Part shown: positions 45,531 to 56,967 of the stretch, piece after piece | Numbering within the stretch: position 1 is the stretch's first letter | Layout of the letters: each line of letters begins with the position of its first letter | DNA from: Lumnitzera littorea | Lineage: Eukaryota; Streptophyta; Magnoliopsida; Myrtales; Combretaceae | Direction: 5' to 3' | DNA length: 64,000 bases | NCBI GenBank assembly: GCA_024138015.1 | Contig: JAMXBB010000008.1 | Coordinates: 7,041,524-7,105,523 of the forward strand | Program-made: the position numbers and the translations under genes | Notes under the pieces: model-generated | Database searches by the model: none | The model's input: only the letters and a program-made list of their open reading frames with translations | What the model was told of the DNA's origin: nothing

Positions 45531-48500
45531 TTTTTTTCAAGATGTATTTATTGTTTGAATAACACTCCCTTTTATCCCTTTCTTTCTAACCATTTTTTTT
45601 TCTATAATAACTAACAACATAAATTTATTTATTACAAAGTCATATTTAATTAAATGAATTCTCCTACATTAATTTTTTTATTTGTAGTATGTCAAAAATA
45701 ATAATTACAATAATATATTACAATCATTCTAGTTTTATCACTAAAACAATTCCAATTTATATGACATGGTGTTGTAACTTTTTTACATTGCTATATGAAA
45801 ATAAATTTGGTTTATTGAATGATTAATTGTATAATATCTTTCAAAATGTTATTTCTTTTTCACATTGCTAATAATATAATTTTGCAAAGTTAACATGAAA
45901 ATAAATTATTAAATTGCTCCTTTTAATCTACTTGCAATTTTCTATTTATATATCTCTTATGAATTATTTTTGAAATAAAACTCTCATGAGTCATATAGTA
46001 TTTTTGTTTTATTATAAATAGATAGTTAGATTTCGAATATTACATATCTTATTGAAAAATTTATTTTGTACTAAGCACTCCTAATTGTTTAATAAAATAA
46101 TTCTTTTATTTTATAAAGCTTTAGCAAATGCTATGGGTGCAATCATTATTAGCAAAATCTTTTTTTTTTTTACATATATGATATGAATCTTCAACTATGC
46201 ATGGATGAGCTGTGAACTTTCTTTATCTAACTAACCTATTCTCATCTTATCTTCTCTTGATCCTATGAACTAGGCTTGTACACTGTAGGCTTATCATCCT
46301 AGCGTCAAAGGGCTATAAGGTGGCATGAGATTGGCAATCATCCTGTAATTGAGTTAATCGAGTTATTGGAAGCTCAGTCCATGCATTGAGAAGGTTGTTA
46401 GTAATGCTAATGCCTATCCTAAGTCATGATATGATTGGGTAAGCATTGAGGAGCTCAACTTGGGCTTTGAACAAGCCCGTTAATGGGTTTCTTGCCTCAA
46501 CCCACACTCTTAAGAGGTTAGTCTAATATCAAAGAATCATGTCTCAAATGACTTATTAATAGGCCAAAGCATAAGAATCACAATAAAAGTGTCAAGACGA
46601 TACACTTGCTACTATACATAGTGGAGATCTAGATAAAAAATAATAAAATAGTCTACATGTGGCCAAAATATTACAAGGGCAAAGATCTGGATAAAAAGAT
46701 AATAGATGTATACATCATGTATAGTGAGGAAAAATTAAACATACAATAGATGTAACTACTTTCAATAGATATAAATAGTAGGAATAAAAAAAAGTAAAAG
46801 AGGAGAGAATTTTATATTCATAAATAAATATGGTACCTCTATTCTTTCACTAAGGATTAAGAGAGTGGCTTTCTTGAATAGGCCATAAGAATTCTTGAAT
46901 ACCCCATAAAAAAAAGAAAAAGAAAAAGAAAACTTTAGTTAGTATCTTTGATAACATCATCAATAAAAGTGAAAATATGAGGAAAAACACAAATTGTAGG
47001 GAGATATATTAGTGTTTCATCTTACTTGAGCTAATTTTGTAAAAAAATTAAGTAAACCTAAAAAAAAAATACTAAACTATAAGTGCAAAGTCAAAAGAAA
47101 GAAAAGAGCTAAAGAGAATGAACATACATTCAAGACTATTTTAGAGGAAGATAGAGATGAGAGAAAATGCTAACTTTTGCAAAGTATGGTTTCAATCGGT
47201 AGAAGGTAGACAATGTTGGGCTTAACAAGTGGTCTATGAGGCTAACTTTTGGTGTTGTCTTTTGAGCCACATCTATTGAATTTAAAGTGTACTTGGAAGC
47301 TTTAACTTACAATACAAACTCAATCACAAGAATTGAGTGATGATGATTCATTTTTACAAGTGATAAAGTATAGATTCTATCGCGTGAGATTGTATCATAG
47401 TCTTTATGTATCATCTCGAGATTTATTATTTTCATTACCTTTGCATCACTAAGTATAATAAAGATGTGATGGGAATTTTAACCTTTCCCTAACACTTGTT
47501 GAACTTTAGATGAGATGCACTAACCATTAGACCTTTCACTCAAAGCTAACTTCGAGACTTACAAAACTCGATATTTGGAATCTTAAGCAACTAGCTTTCC
47601 AAGGATGAGTAGAATTACGTCTAAGACTTCCTTCTCCACCATATGATAAGTTGTTTCACCCTTGTCTAAGCTGCCATGCCTGATTAGAAGGAAATGCTAA
47701 CTTGCTCCATGAGCATATACAACTTGTGTCATCTTATTGCTACCTTTGCCAACATTAATCTAAGCTTACTTACCCATTGTCCAACCTATTTGCTTATGTT
47801 CATTTTGCCAGATACGAGTCACCTTTGTGGTCTTCTTTGTTTATGTCTACTAAGGATACATCCACTACCTAATTGCCATGTGCTGTAGGATTCCCTTCCA
47901 CAACATGTGATCTTGAAGATACTTTCCCTTCTGGTTTACTGCCATTTTACCCTTTTTGGACATGTAATTTTCATTACTTTTTGAGTCGCACCATTTGAAC
48001 ATTTCCCTTGTAATTTTCCCTAATGACAAACATATAAATGGTGCCCCCATACATATACACAAACAATACTTATCTCCTTTGAATAATATTCCTTTTGGTT
48101 CCCTGTAGTTAAGAGATCTAACTAAACCATTTCTCTTATCTATTTCCCTTAGTAATCACTAATGGAAAGAACTCCTAAATTAGTGCTTGTTGGTGAGCCA
48201 TATTTGCTAAGTAATTCATGTTTTGGATGTTTTGCATTTTCACTCATTCTAAACATTCCATCATCAAGATTACATTTTTAAGCATCCTAATCAACATATA
48301 TGAATGATGTGCTATCCTAAACACCTTTAAAGCCTAAAATCATCAAGAGAAACATCATCTAAACTTGAATAAACCTAAGAACACATACAAAACAAAATTT
48401 CATATTAGATTACAAATAAGGGTGACCACATGATGGAAGGAGATCAACCACGTGTCAACCCACTCAAATCAAATCCTTAGTCAACCAACCCTTGTCTAAC

Positions 48501-48914
48501 CTTTAGATTAGCACGTCCAATAATTCAATAACACTTGAAATCAACAAATTTCACCCTAAACATGCCTTAGAGTCAATGATTCCAAGTGGATTTCATATAT
48601 TCCATGTTTCAAACTTCTTAAACATAAGTTTTATGTGTCAAACATCTATCAACTATCAACAAAAACTTTCCACTTCACTTAAATCAACATGTCATGAAAA
48701 TCTAACCCTACCCCTTGCATATCATGCCATTATTAATTATCAAGGAACCAAATTTTGCAAGTTTCTACACTATCTAAGATCATTAAAGTACTCATAAGCA
48801 TCATAATATTTCATTTGAGCTACAAATTGACAGTTTACCTTATGAAGATCTTAGCACTAAAATGGCAACCCCCTAAGACAAACTTAAATCTTAAATATTG
48901 AAAGGAAAACTTAT
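45531..48914. other. Unassigned AT-rich DNA
   Basis: No gene or bounded element recognised in 3.4 kb. Open frames of 60-75 codons (such as 47694-47888 and 48576-48797) lack domains. Confidence 0.5.
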
Positions 48915-48919
48915 CCTTA

Positions 48920-51900
48920 TGTAAGCCCCAAAGTTCAGCCAAGTAACTATAGGATTGAACTTAGAACTCAAGGTTTAGGGCGATCGGTTAAAAGATCCGA
49001 TCAAACCCAAATTATAAACTATTTAACAAGATATCAGTAAAAATGACCCTATAAACTTAAATTTAAGAAAATAAATAGTAAAATAGGAGACTATAAAATT
49101 TTCAAATTTTAAGCATAATAACTGCTAATTACCAAAAAGGCAAAAAGTGTAATATAATAACTAATAAATTATTAGAGACATATTATATGTATACTAAAAA
49201 TTTTAGAATGACCAAAATAATATTTAAGAATATTTATTTGTACTATATATGAATATACATGTAAGTATAAATACGTGTAATTACTTAAAATACGCGAAAT
49301 GTGCTAAAATAATACTAAATGCTTAAAGAAAATTCATAATTAATTAAGGAAAAATCAAGAAAAATCAGGAAAAATCATGAATCATCCAGAATTGGGTCGT
49401 GGCAGCTGGGAAAAATAAGAAAAAATTCGGCCAATTAAATTAAGACAACATAAAAGCCAAAAATCAAGGGATAAGGCAATTATCTTGTCCCATTTAATGC
49501 ACAATAAATTCCACAAAGCACTATAAATAGCAGGAAAAATTACAGAGCACATTTGGACAGATACAAATCAGAGAAAATTAGAGAGAGTTGAAAATTCGAG
49601 AGAAAATCCAGAAAATAAAAAAAAAATAAGAAAAACTGTGCAGTTAAAGGTTTTAAAAGGAACCCACACCAGACGAGGAGCTGGAAGTGGAAGGCCACCA
49701 CCACCACACGGTGGTGGCAGCGCCCAGGCCGGCCGACAAGGCCACGGTGGCCTGCGGTGGCCGGAGCCATCCAAATCGGTGAGTCCGATTTCCAGCCCGA
49801 ATCTTGTAAATTTTTGTAAAAATAGTAAATATAATTAGAAAATTATGAATTTTGTTATTCTGGGATATTTCTATATGTAGTTTGTAGGAAAAATATTATT
49901 TTGATGAAATTATATCCCGTAATATATGGCCCCTAAGAAATCGTGCAAAACCGAGCACATTTCAATTTAGAAATAAATGACCTTAGGAGTGTAGTTTCAA
50001 GCCCAAAATTTTTGTGTAGATTACTCAGATGATATAGAACAGTGCTATGAAGCCCTTTTTCAAAAATTAATTTTCTAAATTTTTAGATAATTTTTAGGTC
50101 CTAAAATGAGGCATAAAATGGGTAATTTAGGATTAAATAAGTAATTAAATTATTAATTTCTGACTTAGTGAATAAGTAGATGTTTTAGGGTGTTAAGATC
50201 TGATGGATTGTGATACTTATAGCATTTAGGGTGTTAGATGTAATTATTAGGTTAATTATGTAATAAATGAGTAATAGGAAAAAATAGTTAATTTTGTAAA
50301 TTTGGGAAATTTGGAGTAAAATCTGATTTAGGATGGATTTAGACATTTTGAAATAATAATTGGTGTTTAGAGATGGTAATTAGGGTAATAGAAATATTAG
50401 AAATGCATTATGTGCATAATATGCAATAATGCATAATGTGTAATTATTGAAAATATAATAAATAGAAAATATTATAATAAAAATTGATATTTTGAGAATA
50501 ATAAAAATGCACAATAAATCTGATAGGAAACTTGAATTTATGGAATTATATGAAAAATGTAAAAATTTGTCACATTAGGAGTGAATTCGGTACACTGATA
50601 TGGATTTAAGTGTACCGAGTAAAATAAACACTGACAAAGGGTAATGATGGTATTTAAGTTATCGGGAAATAATGTGATTAATTTCACATTATGGGTTGAA
50701 ACTAATTTCTAAGGTTGGAATATAAAACGCTATTTAAAAATCGAACTAAAAACCTAGTTTAGAAATCGATGCGAAAACCGAACCTGAACCTAACCCCAAA
50801 CCTAGAATAATTGTAAAAGACTTAATACTTAGATAATTGGGCATATTAAACCTTAAACAAAACCTAACAAGAAGAATTATAGGATAAAACGAACCTATAA
50901 CAATTATATGAAAAGCTGAAACCACGTTCGTGTTATAGGGATAACCGGCGATGGCCTGAGCAAATCGGACCTCGAGTGAGCGAGCGAGGAGTCGAGGTAA
51001 GTTGGGATTAATACGATGCTGTATTTTGGAGGCTTAAGATTATGCTTGGTTGTGCTTGTTAGATAGTTGAATGCGTGCATGTGCTTGATTATGGGTGATG
51101 CTATGATTCTGTTTGCTGCTTTAGCACATATTGTATGAATTGTATGTAATGATTGATCGCTCTAAATTGGACTTAATCAAATGTACGACCAGTAATCATA
51201 ATCGAACATGCATGGCAACCCGTTAGGGGATTTAGGACTCTCCAACCAAATACCGACCCCTTCGGAAGGGATAGCGCAGGATTGCAAAATGGTCCCTTCT
51301 TCATCCTCAGTCGAACTAAGTGACAGGAGAGGAGGTCGCGGCGGGGATGAAGACAATGGTTCGAAGGTAGTCGCGGGAGGAGCAAGGTCTCCATTACACA
51401 AGCCTGGGTTTGGTCGTGAGCTGTTGCATTAACGGTAACTCCTCAACCTGGATTAGAGCGGGCGCAATTTCTCTAATCTCACGACGGGCCGGACAACGTC
51501 GTGCGATGGCATTTGCTTGCACATGCATTGCACCTAATAAGTGATTGAAAACCTTGTTGTGTGTATGGTATAGTTTTAAGTCCTCTGTCCTAACTTACTG
51601 AGCTGTGGTTGCTCACATCCCTATAGACATCGTGCAGGTGCTGGCTAAGAAGCGGCAACCAATTACTCCGAAGCTAGCAACTGCTGGATCCTGGAGAGTG
51701 AGGAAAAACATTGAAGAATAAACACATATTTTAAGGTCTAAGTTTTTATTTTAGAATTATTTTTCATTTCCGAGTGATGTAATAACTAGGGAATATACTA
51801 TAGAGAAATGTTGTAAACTTTAACTGCAATAATTGAATGATAACATATATATATAATTTCTCACTTTTATAGGTAAATGATTTATTTAAATTACAAATTG

Positions 51901-52033
51901 TCTACTTTAAAGCGGGTTAGTTGTGGACGCCTTGTGTAGATCAGGTCTAGGATAGCGGTTGTGAGGCCAACTTCTATCTTAGGGTGGTTTACACAGCGGG
52001 ACTGTTACGACTCTGCAGCTTCAGGGCGTGACA
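48920..52033 (+). mobile_element. Solo LTR of 3.1 kb
   Basis: Starts TGTAAGCCCC and ends GGGCGTGACA, with a perfect 5-bp target duplication CCTTA (48915-48919 and 52034-52038). A TATA-box-like CTATAAATAG lies at 49520-49529, in keeping with an LTR promoter reading rightward. No primer site, polypurine tract or polyprotein occurs, so it is a solo LTR. Its length points to a large element, perhaps Gypsy; this is inference. It is more GC-rich than its surroundings, notably at 49670-49780 and 51180-51500, which suggests a younger insertion than the related sequence at 42.1-44.9 kb. Short open frames in the GC-rich parts are not genes. Confidence 0.8.
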
Positions 52034-52038
52034 CCTTA

Positions 52039-53750
52039 CTCTTATGATGTCCCCGTCTAAGCTTATAGGATCTCCTAAGAACCTTCTTTTGCTTCATAAA
52101 GTAGGTTAAGCAAGAAGAACATAATAAATCAATAAATAAATGAATATACAACTAGGAATTTTAGCTAAGTTTTAGGGTCTTAAAAAAGTACTAGGGTTTC
52201 TTATCTCAAAGAAGAGTTTTGGAGGTAAAGTTGACGTAAAAATAGGCAAGGGGTAGTAAAGATGTAGGAAAATAAGGGTTTAGGTGGATCTAAAACCCTA
52301 AAATGGCATGGAGGGGACTACTTGCTACAAGTCTTTTACCAATTTTTCTACCATGAAGCCCTATGAACCTATTTAAAGTTTTAATTTGTCTAATTATCAT
52401 TTTAAACTTTATTTGCATTCATAAATATTCTAAAATACTTAATTAATTGTTTACACCCACTTATTGGTATTTCTTATTGAAATTGGGTACAGGAGCAAAA
52501 TGGTCTTTTTTTTTTTTTTTTTTGAAAAAATAGCCCTAAACTTTATAAAAATTTTCTTAATTAAACTCTGAAAATTCTATTTCATTTTAGATCAAGTTTT
52601 CAACAATTTATTAATCCTCATTGAATGGTAAAGACTTTTCATTTGGTAGGACTTATCAGAACTAGGTAAGGGCAAAAAGGTTATTTTAAAAAATTTGATC
52701 TTGAAATTTAGAAACTTCTCTTTAAATTACCTAAAAAAAAAAATTTTGCCTATGAAATGACTTATTGATTTTTGAGGTACTTCAAATCCATGCCATATTA
52801 ATTATTAAATATATTATATCTAAAAATTATTTAATTGCCAATAAAAACTTAAGTAGTGCAATCACTAAAGATTCATTTGTTCTATATTATCTTTGTAAAT
52901 GTTTACTTAACACATAAGCTAGTGTATAGATATAATATAAACTTTTTGAAAATTATTTCGAGTTTATCTTAAATATCACAAAACTAAGTTAAACTCCATA
53001 TTAGTAAGTTTATAGTTATGCTAATCAAATTAGGTTGCAAAAATCAAATAAAAGAAGTACGTGAGATTCGGAAAAAGTGTAGACAAACAAAAATTTTATA
53101 AAAATATTGTAATCTCATTAGCTCAACATTTCTTCTTTCTTTCTTGTCTGTAGCTAGTGAAACAAGGTAATATTAGAATTGAATGGAACATGAGTTAAAA
53201 ATCTAAGTATAGTGCATCTCTAATGCATGTGATTATGGAGTTCTATGGGCCTAATATCAATGAAGAGTTTATTTTTGTTTGGGAAGGAGAAATCAAACTT
53301 AGTTTGTCATGTAAGGAGATCATTATTTATGTTACTTGACTACAAGGTCTTTGACGTATCGAGGAAAAATAGTTGATGGATAATTTATGTGAAATATATA
53401 TATAAAATGTTTGATTTACGTACTTTTGATTACATGTTAAGATCATTGTAGCTTAAAGTACACATTGGTTTTCCAATAGAATAGACTCAATTTGATTCCT
53501 TACTTCTCCAATAGTTGTAATATATTAACTAGTTGGAGGAAAAGAAAAAAATTCTAGTTGCATGATTTTTCTTTATGTTGACTTATTTGATAAAAAAATA
53601 TTAGTGACTTTAGCTTTTTGCTTTAGTCTCTATGTGAAGACAAGTAAGATAGTATTACTTCAATAGTATAGAATTGATATTGAATATATATGGATTAGAT
53701 AACAATTTCTTGATTAATATTTTATTGCATCTATATTTATATCAGTATTA
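52039..53750. other. Unassigned AT-rich DNA
   Basis: No gene recognised. A poly-T run lies at 52506-52523. Confidence 0.45.
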
Positions 53751-53754
53751 TAAT

Positions 53755-54445
53755 AACCAAAACTAGTTTTTCAATAATTAAAGGATTGCCATTGTTTCAT
53801 TGACATTATTACAAATAAGAGCATCAACTTTGGGGTCAAGTTTAAATAGATGATGGTATTTTTAAGTGGTTCAAATAAAAGATAAATATTATGTTAAGTA
53901 ATTCAAATAGAGGATTGAACTTTTATGTAGTTAAAATATATGATCAATATTATGCCTAAGTGATTTAAATAGAGGATGAAAAACCTATTTTCATTTCAAT
54001 TTTAATGCTTTATTTGAAATACTTATTATAATATTTATAATTTATTTTAACCACTTGAATGTTCAATCCTCATGTGAACCTTTTAACACAACATTGATTC
54101 TTTACTTGAATAACTTTAAAGTTTGATTTTCTATTTGAACTTAACCTAGTTGATTCATCTTGTGTAAATCTTCCTTAAAATATATTAAATTAAACAAGAA
54201 AAAATGATTCTTAAGACAAATTTGAATTTTCATTTTAATTGTCTATTTCACTTAGTCACTCCAAATCTCTAATTTAAAAATTAATAAGAACAAAATCCAA
54301 AACTAAAATTAATTTTACAACAGAAAGATATCTTTAGGTACAAAAACCCTATGTATGATGACTTCTCCTCTCAATAATAAGTACATTTGGGTAATTGAAG
54401 CAAAAACTGAATATTTATAACACCTTTAAACATGTAAAATTACAA
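53755..54445. repeat. Duplicated upstream block, copy 2
   Basis: Matches 9891-10260 with the same order of anchors, but is interrupted after CATTGACATTATTA by an insertion of roughly 470 bp that includes a fold-back element. Confidence 0.6.
53819..54160. mobile_element. MITE-like fold-back insertion
   Basis: The left part (GCATCAACT, then TCAAGTTTAAATAGA and GAGGATTGAAC) is repeated inverted at the right (GTTCAATCCTC, then TCTATTTGAACTTA and AGTTGAT), giving arms of about 100 bp. It is absent from the matching place near 9945 in the copy 1 block. Exact ends and target duplication were not resolved. Confidence 0.55.
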
Positions 54446-54606
54446 AAATAAAAAATGATTAGCAGAGACGTATTTGCAATATATAGGATTTTATCCCGTA
54501 CCTTGTTATACCTTCTCATCTCAAAATAAGTACATTTAGGCAATTGAAGCAAAAACAGAATATTTATAACACCTTTAAAAATGGAAAATTGCAAAAATAA
54601 AAATTG
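54362..54606. repeat. Local direct duplication of about 95 bp
   Basis: 54362-54458 and 54512-54606 are close copies (CTTCTC, AATAAGTACATTT, ATTTATAACACCTTTAAA), separated by about 53 bp. Confidence 0.7.
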
Positions 54607-54639
54607 TAAGTACAATTTTTTTTTAATGCTCCCCATAAG

Positions 54640-55900
54640 GTAGGATTGGGTACAGGCACAACGTTGCTATATCTTATACCCTCATTGGAATCTCTATCCA
54701 TAGTATGTAGGATGTATATTAGGGTACCATGTGCTTATCCTGCAAAAATTATTAAATAAAAAGTATGAATGTTAAATATTATTATATTTCTATATTCTAA
54801 ATTCTACTATAAAGGAAAAAAGAAAAAAGAAAAATAGACACATAGGCCATAGTCTAAACTTATCATCTATAAGAAACAAGATAAAATTTCCTATTTCATT
54901 TCTTATGTGCACGTCTTGCCCTTTTTTTTTTTTTTTTCTTTCTTTTTCACGTTTGTATTCTCTGTCTCTTTTGTTTTATTTCCTTCTTTTACTAACCATA
55001 CTTTTACTATTATATTTTTCTTTTTTCTTTGGATATGGTGCTTGTAAATCTACTGTAATGGATTAAGTGTTATGTAGTTTAAGTAAGTGAATAAAAATTA
55101 TTGCATATATTGCAAGGTTTACGTAGATACACGATGTGCCTTTTTTTTTTTAATTTTATTATAAACGTGTTATTTTATCACTTTTGTTTTTGTTACTTTT
55201 ACCCAAGATGTTGGACAATATAGATTTTTAATGTTAAATTTCTAAATTAATGGAGTGTATGCCTTCATGTGATTTAAAATAATAAGAAATTATGCAAATA
55301 TTAATGGGTTCAAGATATCAAAGTTTTTCCTCAAAATTTTAATTATAAAATAAATTACATCTAAAAATTATTTAAAAAACATAGATAGGACAATGACTTA
55401 TAGTTTGGATTCATTCATTCTTCAAAGTTATTTTAAATGTGAAATTTTATTTAGCAATAGTTAGAATAAATGAGTATAATATAAAGCATTTCAAGTTAAT
55501 AGAAGTTTACATTAAATACATTAAAGTCAATAAATTGTAGTTGTTTTGATCAAATTAGAGGAATTTTTTGTGGTAACATAGTATTATCGTAGAATTTCCT
55601 CAAATGAGAGATTGAAATGAATAAAAAGTAGATAGAGATGTCTGAAGGTTTTTATTTTTCATGATATAAACATTGGTTTCTAACATCTGTTATGATATAA
55701 TAGTAAATGGAAAAAAAAAAGTTTATCTGTTACGCATAAATAATCCATAGAGAAAAGATTTCCTGATTATTCACCGGAGATATCCATAAATAATGGATAA
55801 CTACAAATGAAATTTAAATAGATGCCACTAACAGAACAGTAAATAAGTATTCTTTGGATATTACCCCCCCAAAAAAAAAAAAAGAGTAGTCTTTGGAAAA
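54640..55900. other. Unassigned DNA upstream of CHX copy 2
   Basis: No gene recognised. Several poly-T and poly-A runs occur, for example at 54919-54937. Confidence 0.45.
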
Positions 55901-56908
55901 ACACGGTTGCCTCTCTCTCACCCTCTCTCTTGCATATTACACTTGCGAGCATCACACAACCTGGGCATGTAACAATCACTTACACTCGTATCACATGAAT
56001 TTATATGTATATAGATACCATGTACATGCATAGAAAAACTAACGTACTTTAATAAGGTTGGATCGTTACTCCGGTCTCTCTCTATGTATGTGTGTGTTGT
56101 ATCGAGATATAAAGTCTACTATGATATACTTTTGCATGTTGTCGTGGATTTTTGGGAGTTACATAGCAATTTTATGTTTTTCTTCTTCTTTTTGTTGTTC
56201 TGGAACTAGTAGTAATTAAGATTATTTATATTCCGTCAATCCGTATTATCATGTGTGATTATCTATATCTAAATTATCAAAACCGACACTGTTTTCTAAT
56301 GCCTTAGGTAGTAAGATTTTTGAGGAATATGGAGGATATCATGGTGTTTCCTAAGGATACATTGTGATCCTGACATACCTCTGTTTTTGGGATTCTGGAA
56401 TGTTGGGCAGGATTAAACAACCATAGGATTTCTTCCGGATTTTCCAGGAACACATGTTAAGCCTGAAAGGATTTGGTTCAGCGATCGTCATTGAATAAAT
56501 CAACCTAAGACAATAATTTTTTTTCTTCTAACTTTTTATTTTTTTATTTTTTTTATTTTCTTTAGTTCAATCCTGGGGATTCATATTGAATTTTGATCCG
56601 CCTCACAAACCGAAAGAATTCGGAGGAGGAGCCATTTCATTGTCAGCAAGATTTTGTTGAACTCAGTCTCACTATAGTTGCCAGATTAAGATCCCTCAAG
56701 AGATTTGCCCCGAATAACAATCCCAGCTATTTCATATAAGATTTGATGGATTCTTTTACTTGGAAATCCTAAATATATAAGAAGTTATTCAAATTTATAT
56801 AACATCGAATATGATTTATCATTGATTGGCGTACGTTATTTGGCTTTATATCAGCAGGAACTTAGTAAGGAATTCCCGAGGAAGTTATTGGCCTTGTTTT
56901 GATGCAAA
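55900..56908 (+). promoter_or_regulatory. Promoter, 5' UTR and probable 5' UTR intron of CHX copy 2
   Basis: Aligns in blocks with 26.7-28.7 kb upstream of CHX copy 1. A splice acceptor TATCAGCAG ending at 56857 matches the copy 1 acceptor, giving a last UTR exon at 56858-56908; the donor is not fixed. The region is about 1 kb shorter than in copy 1 and has only an interrupted CT tract in place of the CA/CT microsatellite. Confidence 0.5.
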
Positions 56909-56967
56909 ATGGCTGCAAATGCTACAAGTGCAAGTGCATGTCCTGCACCTATGAAGGCCACATCTAA
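56902..56967 (+). promoter_or_regulatory. Overlapping upstream ORF at the CHX copy 2 start
   Basis: Same position, frame and length as in copy 1: an ATG 7 nt before the main ATG, ending at TAA 56965-56967. The 21-residue product is Cys-rich and differs from copy 1 at two places, both Cys in this copy. Confidence 0.55.

Noticed and set aside
49540..49838. GC-rich short frames resembling Gly/Pro-rich proteins
   Set aside because: They lie inside the 3.1-kb solo LTR and overlap in three frames with no conserved domain.
51173..51432. Three overlapping frames of about 74 codons
   Set aside because: They lie inside the solo LTR, and the related LTR at 44.0 kb has no conserved frame.
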